Source of the DNA: Maniola hyperantus
Taxonomy: Eukaryota > Arthropoda > Insecta > Lepidoptera > Nymphalidae
Assembly (NCBI RefSeq): GCF_902806685.2
Contig: NC_048556.1
Location: forward strand, 5,270,001 to 5,334,000
Length of the DNA: 64,000 nt
Reading direction: 5' to 3'
Shown: in pieces, positions 58,501 to 64,000 of the stretch
Numbering within the stretch: position 1 is the stretch's first letter
How the letters are laid out: every line of letters begins with the position of its first letter
Made by a program: the position numbers and the translations under genes
Notes under the pieces: generated by a model
Told to the model about the DNA's origin: nothing
Seen by the model: only the letters and a program-made list of their open reading frames with translations
Database searches by the model: none

Positions 58501-59090
58501 CGAAAAGTTAGAGGTGCGTGCCCGGGATCGAACGCCCGACTTCCGATTGGAAGGCAGACGTCATAACCACAAGGCTATCACAGCTTCTTCGCCGTTGCAT
58601 AGTCAAAGGTATTATGTAGTATATCGTGCTTTATATTATACTAACTAGCTTATGCCTGCGAATTCGTCTGCGTGGACGAAACCCCTATTTTACTCCCTAG
58701 GGTTGAATTTTCAAAAATCCTTTCTTAGCGGATGTCTACGTCATTATACCCATTTGCATCCCACAGCCCGATCCGTCCAGTTACCAATAGTTTGAGCTGT
58801 GCGTTGATAGATCAGTCAGTCAGTCTTCTATTTTATATTATATTTTTTATATGTATTTAATAAGTATTTATTTCGATTGTCAACACTCATTTTTTAAAAT
58901 TACAGTTAGTGACGTCGTTGAGGAATTAGAAGCTCTGGAATCGCTAAAGAATCTTCCTCTTCAAGAAACAAAAGAAACGCGCCGCTTTTGTGTTGAACAT
59001 CCATTCGTGTTCTATATCGTCGATCGTTTGGACAATCTTGTCGTAGTTGCTGGAAAGGTCACTGACCCACAGACACCATCTGAGAATTAA
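46562..59090 (+). CDS. Serpin C, secreted serpin with acidic insert, probably non-inhibitory
   Basis: Serpin of 516 aa. Exons: 46562-46580, 55753-55874, 56097-56796, 56892-57091, 57326-57511, 57961-58099, 58906-59090 (stop TAA), all in phase. The start MKPLLLVLLIAVSLTNA is a clear signal peptide, cut by a phase-1 intron as in A and B. Core motifs: DIAFSPLGYSAILAILAEGA, SLMLIFNGMYFRGSWKKPFD, YALLLLVPRSRDGL and EHPFVFYIVDR. About residues 148-280, inside the large third exon, the usual helix-F segment (INxWVxxxTxGKI) is replaced by a long charged stretch rich in Asp, Glu and Lys. The hinge VDNTDASASLFG lacks Gly at P15 and the loop is long and acidic, so protease inhibition is unlikely. Drosophila Spn100A also carries a large insert, from memory, but orthology is untested. 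Intron 1 is 9.2 kb and hosts a Gypsy-like element. Confidence 0.88.
46902..47129 (-). repeat. LTR (3' LTR on the minus strand)
   Basis: On the + strand it starts tgtaacgttgtgttaaataa and ends gagttgtctctgctaca, with no difference from the other LTR seen by eye. Confidence 0.92.
47388..50339 (-). CDS. pol: Gypsy-like Pol polyprotein (protease, RT, RNase H, integrase)
   Basis: Open frame of about 980 codons on the minus strand. In order: aspartic protease with DTGAQ close to the start; reverse transcriptase with LRMPFGLSVAPEIFQ and the YCDD catalytic box; RNase H with QCDASKSGLGCCLL; integrase zinc region (HEGH ... CFPC), then GIDIMD, ISDH and AERG as the DDE residues. All catalytic motifs that could be recognised are present. 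There is no ATG before the protease motif: in the same frame a TGA (50340-50342) lies upstream, and before it an ATG at 50390 opens 16 codons. Gag, normally several hundred residues, is absent, so this copy would depend on Gag from elsewhere. The chromodomain found in some relatives is not seen. Confidence 0.9.
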   Translation of the reverse strand, partial: LVYSIDFTKNEWNTLLQVENKRVCFKCDTGAQINVLSLRDLKKIVDDETKIKMSETKTIIEVFGGGKLFPIGKVTLKVYSNNNINNNEWFNTEFLIINEPVRPILGLSSLVKLRLLNTNNNINTFTSCTNTNMKMSKDSIVNMNNELFQGVGEFKSSLQLRIQPGVEPVVRPPRRVPNALKDRLADKLEALVKHKVIAKVDHPKSFVSNLVIIEKKDGSLRICLDPKDLNKVLIREHHLIPTIDEIITKLCNKKYFSVLDLSDGFYNIKLSEDSNDLCTFNSPFGCYKFLRMPFGLSVAPEIFQKYSETAFGDIPGVIVYCDDLLICGETEQEHDAILKKVFERAREHNVRFNKNKFQYKLKEVKYFGHIFSEKGMQIDPERVSAIINMKSPNNKKELQIFLGMVNYLRKFIPNLADIASTLQLLLKKDVEWLWTEVHENVYNNIKIKLSQAPILQNFNSKLPITIQCDASKSGLGCCLLQNGKPVCFASRSLTPAECNFSQIEKELLSIVWATKKFHYYIYGHKITVVNDHKPLESLLKKHLHEVPSPRLQRLKLKLLKYNFEFKYLQGKQMYIADLLSRSYQECNDTDDSYMYEVIHCIGLAQKLECTDEQKLVLISESSKDEELLKIIEFIQNGWPDKISHIPDVIRSYHKLRAELSVDDNLVFYNDRLIVPKCLRLNVIKTLHEGHVGMSKMKQTARRLYYWPYMDSHIEEYVKKCFPCQTHHNSNVKEPLLSHQVPNLPFLKLGIDIMDFRRKSYLVVYDYYSKWLEIKYISSKTATSVINTLKDIFSTHGIPAEIISDHVPFDSRECKEFAHNWGFKFTYTSPRYAQANGMAERGVQIAKKMLTKCHEDRTDVRLALLQYRASPVSGTNFSPSQLLMNRNLKTKLIVSSQYLTPKLNQNVTQQFNDVQTRNIKNYNKTSRFKSKFTVGQKVWFKKKPSKNIWSEGEIVRYNGYRAYVIIDKNNVQYSRTSFHIRPAA
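50394..50410 (-). other. Primer-binding site of the Gypsy-like element
   Basis: TGGCGCAGCCGGTAGGA on the minus strand directly after the 5' LTR; TGGCGC is a usual tRNA-primer complement start. The matching tRNA cannot be named with certainty. Confidence 0.65.
50411..50638 (-). repeat. LTR (5' LTR on the minus strand)
   Basis: Second 228-bp copy, apparently identical to 46902-47129, consistent with recent insertion. Confidence 0.92.
51578..51783. mobile_element. MITE with 26-bp inverted ends
   Basis: cagttcttgcaattcacgaa and its inverse ttcgtgaattgcaagaactg-like right end (atcgtgaattgcaagaactg) bound about 206 bp. No target duplication is obvious. It lies in serpin C intron 1. Confidence 0.75.
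51797..52000 (-). mobile_element. tRNA-derived SINE, - orientation
   Basis: Body cttcacgatgtttttccttc and taactccgaaatgttagaga; head taaccactaggctatcacgg in reverse. It directly abuts the MITE to its left and a dispersed repeat fragment to its right. Confidence 0.75.
52630..53185 (-). repeat. Two or three stacked dispersed repeats
   Basis: catactaatattataaatgc opens one copy ending cgcggatgaagtcgcgggca at about 52860; tattataaatgcgaaaaatc opens a second running to about 53045; a third truncated piece ends ggaagaagtcgcgggcatca at about 53178. Confidence 0.6.
54611..54662. other. Perfect 23-bp inverted repeat hairpin
   Basis: Arms of acgtaaaaaataagattaga plus tat, 6-bp loop ctaaaa, then the exact inverse. 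It lies in serpin C intron 1 and no larger element around it was recognised. Confidence 0.85.
55077..55148. mobile_element. Fragment of the GC-rich foldback element
   Basis: tatagtccacgacaggctga through acacccgcacgtcgcg matches the left part of 9930-10092; the right arm is missing. Confidence 0.65.
58262..58587 (-). mobile_element. tRNA-derived SINE, full-length copy
   Basis: The best copy of the family. On the minus strand it has a tRNA-like head (agctgtgatagccttgtggt, box B ggcgttcgatcccgggcacg), body, and a (GAT)n tail seen on the + strand as catcatcatcatcatcat. About 326 bp, in the serpin C intron between exons 6 and 7. Confidence 0.85.
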
Positions 59091-59256
59091 AATTAACTAA
59101 AACAAATTCAGAATATTTAAATACTCAGTTGAATGGCAACCCCCCTTTGTCTTTTAAAACATCTCTTAAAAAATGTGAAATAGGTGGCATTGTTGTAATA
59201 TTATGTTAAATACAAAGCGAAGTTAAGAGGATTTATGAAAGTCTATTTCATACGAA

Positions 59257-59262
59257 AATAAA
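59257..59262 (+). promoter_or_regulatory. Polyadenylation signal candidates of serpin C
   Basis: AATAAA at 59257-59262, with further candidates at 59415-59420 and 59642-59647. Which is used is unknown. Confidence 0.5.
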
Positions 59263-59649
59263 ATGATGTACAGAAATTTAATATAATTAGAAAAAGTTTA
59301 GAGTTTAATATTATCTATATACATTAAAATTTATGAGATAATTTGTACAAGCCCAAAAAAACAATTATTACTTTCCCACTTAGTTGAATTACTTGTAATA
59401 GCTAATTGTACAGCAATAAACCTATAATATAATTTCGTCCAATCAATCTGTAATTTTGTATGTCATAGATAATTTATTTTACTTACCCTAATTTTTATTC
59501 TTTTGCTGTGGGGTCGATGAATATAGAATATCCAATAAACCAGACGCATTTGATAATGAAAAAGTACACAGCGTAGATTAGTTTAGTTTTAAGTTTATTT
59601 ATTGTTTTACATGTGATATTTTAAGATTAAAATATTTATTGAATAAATA

Positions 59650-61084
59650 ATTATGTCTTTATTTGACCACATGAAATTATTTATTTATTTCCCATGTTAT
59701 GCTCCATAGTAATCCTCTAACAATAACGAGGGTAACGCAGCCAGCGTTCTAGGCTGCGTCGTTACAGAGTAGACCGTATCTCGATGCAGTAGGTACCTAA
59801 CTACCTAACGAGTACCATCATAGCAGCTCAAGATTTTTGTTGGTTTTGTTCCTTGTTGACTTCGCATTGGAAATTTGTTTACCTAGGTACCTACCTACTT
59901 TTCAATTTATTTAGACTCGACCAATGCATAGTTCGAGCTCTTCAACGTATTGTCAAAGTGAATTATAATGTATTGTCTTCAAACCATTCTTACGTTTCTT
60001 TTAAGTTTTCTCTAAAACTAGGTTTTTTCCGTGCCGTCATTCGCGTAATTTATAGCACTCGAGGATAGTGTAGCTAGCCCCTAAATCCAAACTTACAAAC
60101 TTCAGATTGTAGATACAGTAAAGCTGCGGTGACACAATCAGAATAATTACATATCCCGATGCATGGATCTCAGATGAATTATTCTAAATTCTATCTAAGG
60201 CATGGATATACAGTGCGACAAGTTTCTCTTGGCACTTGATTGACATTGACAGGGGGGCGCTGTTGGATAACAAAGGCTTAGAATATTCAAACAAGAACAA
60301 AGGGGACACTGACGGCAACGTTAGTTCCAATTTTGGCCACGCGCCAAGATAGCCTTGTCGTACTGTACATCGATGAAGACTAAGAGCTCGGGTTCGATTC
60401 CCGGCGGGGGAAATTTGGAATTTAATAATTTCTAAATTTTGTCTGATCTGGTCTATTGGGAGGCTTCGGCCGTGGCTAGTTACCACCCTACCGGCAAAGC
60501 CGTGCCGCTAAGCGATTTAGCGCTATGGTACGATGCCGTGTAGAAACCAAAGGGGTATGAGTTTAAAAAGAACTGCCATAGGTACCTTCTCCAGGTTAGC
60601 CCACTTCCATCTTTGACTGCATGATCACTTACCACCAGGTGAAATTGCAGTCAAGGGCTAACTTGTATTTGAATTTAAAAAAAACGTATTTATGCTAGCT
60701 TTAACTTTGTTTGTATTAATCGGTTCATTCACAAAATGTAAAGATGTCAGATCACCCAGATTTCCATTAAACATTATTTTGTTTCTATAAGATGATTCTA
60801 GGTACTTAACAACTCATTATCTTAATGCGCTCGGGTTGCCAACTTGCCTACTTACCGCGATAGCAGCATTCGAGTAAGCTACTATGATCGTGTCAACGCA
60901 GCTTAACACAATTTATTCACTAAAGAGGGTATTTATAAAATAAAACTTTCAAAAGGTTCATGTATCTTGTAAAGAAACGTGTCATATTCGTACCGGGTTC
61001 AAAGAAAGCGCCCACGCTGGTCGTGGTTAGTGTGACAAAAGCGAAAAATTATAAGTTTTTTATTTAAATAACTGTGCTTAAAAT
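59650..61084. other. Serpin C / cyclin intergenic region
   Basis: No gene seen. A retroposon occupies 60383-60690. The stretch just before the cyclin start is AT-rich without a clear TATA box at a useful distance. Confidence 0.5.
60383..60690 (+). mobile_element. Second-family tRNA-derived SINE
   Basis: Box B gggttcgattcccggcgggg, then gaggcttcggccgtggctag, taccaccctaccggcaaagc and gaaattgcagtcaagggcta. Related to 13535-13760 and 16550-16780. Box A is weak. Confidence 0.65.
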
Positions 61085-63782
61085 ATGTCCGAAGAAAACG
61101 CATTTAAATCTAAAATACCAATTCCCGTGGATCCATTACCGCCTTTATCGGAAGATGCCCTGAAGAGAAATCGGGTTAAGGAAAATGAACATCATCCACG
61201 TCAACCATTGGAGACTCTGTACCAAGAAGCTGACAACTCGAAAAGAGTTACTTTAAATTACAAGAAAGTTAAAACAGTTCTAAGAAGATCCAATAGTGCT
61301 TTAAGTAAAATTGACACACAACATGTGACCATACGACAAAACAATGAAGACTTAGATTGGAGTTATAACGTATTTAAAGACAACTTAGAAGATGATGACA
61401 ATGATAAAACAAGTACCATTTATAAACGTGCACTTGAAGCCCATAAAGACTGTCGCGTAGAAGAAAGCCGCAAGGTCGCGACCCCTAGATTGAAGTCGCT
61501 TCTAGAACCATCCAGAATAAGAAATATAAAAAGAAGTCTAAAGAGACCACACAGTCGGGAACTGATAGGTGTTTCCCCAGCCGAGAATGACGACAATGGA
61601 GACGAAAGACACAGACGTAGACTAGTTTTTAGTGATCGTTTTGACAGCAAATCTCGACCTGATGATTTTTGTAAGTGCCTTTTATTATTTAATGGGATTT
61701 GGATGAAATTTGGAATGGAGATAGATTAACACATAGGCTACTTTTTATCCCGGAAAACCAGAGAGTTCCCGCGGGATTTTGAAAAATGTAAATTCACGCG
61801 GATGAAGTCGCGGGCATCAGCTAGTACGTAATAATTATTTTACAAATTATAAATGCGAAAGTGTGGTTGTTTGTTGGTTTGTTCTTCAATCATGCTGCAA
61901 CGAAACAATGGATCGGCGTAATCTTTTGATCAGTCAAAGTTCTGGAGATCCACGCTACTTCGTCCACGCGGACGAAGTCGCGGGCATAAACTAGTCACGC
62001 CAATAAAGTGGTAATATTAAATTTTGTCAGGGCTAAACTCCTATGCTTCAAGTTACAATCAAGACTACGGACCAGAATTGTTTGAGTACCTGATGATGAG
62101 GGAGAAAACTTCACAAGTGCCAAATATAAGCACCTCAAAACGCGCTGTTATCATCAATTGGCTTGTGAAAGTCAACGTAAGTACCTACATCAACCTCATG
62201 TAGAAGTAGCCGTATTGTGTCTCTTACTATTAGAGCGAGATAGCTAAATGCTAATTAGCTCTTAGGTAATCGATTTAAGCTCTTAATAGAACGTGCCGAA
62301 TGATCATTTTTTGTCCTTATCACCGTGGCCACTTTTTTGTTTGTCAACATGTATTTTGTGCGTGAGATCTTGGCAAACAACGCGAAGTGAGGTTATGTTG
62401 ACTCAAGTATTTTTAAAGCAACAATTAATTTGTTTTGAAAATTGAATAGGTGCAATTTTTCTTTTTGAAGTTATTGTGCAATGGTGGTTTGCTGTACACT
62501 AGGCTGCAATAGCCACACAAGTAAGTAAATGATGTAAAAGATGTTAGTATTTTTTCTTACTTAATTCAAATAAATTATCTTCACATCCAGGGCCCGAGAG
62601 GAAATCCTGCAGCAGTGCAAACGGCAGCATGGTATTTCGATACCCTACTCTCGGTTGCTGAAGTCAATGTAAAAAACTTGCAAGTGGTTGCTGCCGCTTG
62701 CTATTGGATAGCGTTGAAAATACAAGGCAATTTCTGTTCTGCCAACAAGCTAGTCACAACTGGCGGTAATGCCTACTCTGCCAAGCTTTTGAAATCTGCG
62801 GAGAAAGTTGTTTTGAAAACATTGGTAAGTGTTGTATAGAAGCAGGCGTTACTTTGCGGAAATCAATCAAAATAAATAATATACAATGAACCAAAAGCTT
62901 AATCTGTCTGTCTGTCTGCTAGCCTTTCACGGCCCATCCGTTCAACTGATTTTGACGAAATTTGGAATAGAAATAGCTTGCATCCCGGGGCCTTGACATA
63001 GGCTATTTTTTATCCCGGAAAATCAATGAGTTCCCACGGGATTTTTAAAAACCTAAATCCACGCGGACGAAGTCATCTAATTTGCTATAATCCGCCGAAA
63101 CAGGTCGAATCTGTATCGTTTAACATGCAGCATGCGACATGCACCGCCCGCCCTCCCACTGCTAAACATGCAGGAAAAAGCAGCACAAATCCTAAAAAAC
63201 ACTCGACGTAGGTACGTTTCGCCCCGACACCGGAGCAGCTTCAGAACTTACAATCCACAATTTTGCAATTGTTATTGCTTGCCTGGTGGCTCCTTTTTCC
63301 AGCATGTTTAGTTAGCAGTGGGAGGGCGGGCGTAGTATGTCGCAACTCGCATGCTGCATGTTTGCACCACACAGATTCATCCTGTTTTAGCGGATTATAG
63401 CAAATTAAGCTTTTGGTTCATTGTTTAACATTGGTTTAACCAATTTTGACGAAATTTCATGCAGAGATAGCTTGCATCCCGGGGACGGACATAGGCTACT
63501 TTTAGTAATCCCCTACTAGAATTAATCATGCTTTATTTTACAGGAATTTCCGATCCAACCAGTAGTGGCACAGGATTTCATACCCTATTTGTCGTGGGTG
63601 TGCGATGTATCTATCTTCGTGGAAATTGAGACGGCAGCCACGCTCACGTACATGGCAGGCCTCGTGGTCCACAAGTCTCTTAACTTGTACGGTCCTTCAG
63701 CGTTAGCAGCTGCTGCCATATACAACGCTTTAAATCTGCTCAACAAGACAGAGTTACTGGCGAAGCTCGGGAAGAATGCTGT
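61085..63782 (+). CDS. Divergent mitotic-type cyclin, continuing past the window
   Basis: Cyclins bind and activate cyclin-dependent kinases. Exons: 61085-61670, 62031-62176, 62591-62824, and 63544 onward, in phase. Residues 1-195 are a basic, low-complexity N-terminal arm; no clear destruction box of RxxLxxxxN form is seen. The cyclin box runs from about residue 205: YGPELFEYLMMREK, KRAVIINWLVKVN, TAAWYFDTLLSVAEVNVKNL, QVVAAACYWIALK, then AYSAKLLKSAEKVVLKTLEF. Exon 4 gives the second cyclin fold, with PSALAAAAIYNALNLL. Compared with the usual MRxxLVDWLVEV, Asp is Asn and Glu is Lys, so kinase binding may be altered. Exon 4 either stops at TAA 63784-63786 or is spliced at GTAAGA (63783); the second fold would then be completed by an exon beyond the window, which I favour. 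Which cyclin subfamily is unresolved. Confidence 0.8.
62481..62520 (+). pseudogene. Orphan first coding exon of a THAP-domain protein
   Basis: In cyclin intron 2. ATG opens MVVCCTLGCNSHT and then meets a donor gtaagt at 62521. This is the typical start of a THAP zinc finger (C-x4-C near the N-terminus). The rest of the domain was not found in the window, and its phase does not fit the cyclin exons. It may be a transposon-carried or relic exon. Confidence 0.45.
62885..63424. mobile_element. MITE interrupted by another repeat
   Basis: Left arm caatgaaccaaaagcttaat is separated from its continuation ttgctataatccgccgaaac (63080) by a 176-bp insertion. The right arm, tagcggattatagcaaatta then agcttttggttcattg, is continuous. 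Inner arms include cgcccgccctcccactgcta and its inverse. It lies in cyclin intron 3. Confidence 0.8.
62904..63079 (-). repeat. Dispersed repeat inserted in the MITE's left arm
   Basis: Copy of the family at 23215-23428: ctgtctgtctgtctgctagc through acgcggacgaagtcatctaa. A second fragment of the same family follows the MITE (63430-63506). Confidence 0.75.
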
Positions 63783-64000
63783 GTAAGATATTTTTAAATT
63801 ATGATAAGCATTTTTGCTCTGCAAGTTCTTTTTAGGGTTCCGTACCTCAAAAGGAATGAAGTCGGTTAAAAATGGTTGTTGTCTGTCTGTCAAGAAACCT
63901 AAAGGGTAGTTTTCGTTGACCTATTCTAGGTCATGAAATTTGGTAGGTAGATAGGTCTTATAGCACACGTAAAGGGGAAAATCTGAAAACCGTGAATTTG

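Noticed and set aside
61420..61650. Antisense frame within cyclin exon 1
   Set aside because: It is a Leu/Ser-rich mirror of the basic cyclin N-terminus.

Overview
This is a stretch of nuclear DNA from a moth or butterfly (Lepidoptera). Several things point that way: genes split by short phase-matched exons with GT-AG introns, AT-rich spacers, a very dense load of repeats typical of Lepidoptera (tRNA-derived SINEs with GATGAT tails, the 'cgcgacttcgtccgcgtgg' repeat, the 'agggttccgtacctcaaaagg' repeat, many palindromic MITEs), and protein sequences of insect type. The species cannot be named from the sequence. All host genes found lie on the + strand.

Layout. (1) 2-5806: golgin-84, a Golgi coiled-coil tether, missing only its first few codons at the window edge; its penultimate exon is tandemly duplicated. 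(2) 9539-20078: serpin A, eight exons, 460 aa. (3) 22679-38235: serpin B, seven exons, 421 aa, with the most classical inhibitory hinge of the three. Its second intron holds a 5.3 kb LTR element with 1,261-bp LTRs that look identical. (4) 46562-59090: serpin C, seven coding exons plus a probable 5' UTR exon near 44.3 kb, 516 aa, with a ~130-residue charged insert and a non-inhibitory hinge. Its 9.2 kb first intron holds a compact Ty3/Gypsy-like element (46902-50638) with identical 228-bp LTRs, a full pol reading frame and no gag. (5) 61085 to the right edge: a divergent mitotic-type cyclin, continuing out of the window.

The three serpins form a tandem family. Exon lengths match between A and B (214 and 212 nt), a phase-1 intron cuts the signal peptide in all three, and A and C share an intron inside the reactive-centre loop that B lacks. 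They are predicted to be secreted haemolymph proteins. B should inhibit a serine protease, A is uncertain, and C is probably not an inhibitor. Golgin-84 and the cyclin are unrelated flanking genes.

Most of the remaining sequence is transposon debris. Insertions with visible target duplications include two hAT-type MITEs (4561-4816 and 12149-12313) and a LINE 3' end nested in a foldback element (7129-7451 within 7000-7498). Exon limits were set by hand from splice motifs and reading frame; no alignment or transcript search could be run. No wholly new gene system was found. The observations most worth checking are the duplicated golgin-84 exon, the serpin C insert, the gag-less Gypsy element, and the LTR element carrying an old LINE fragment.
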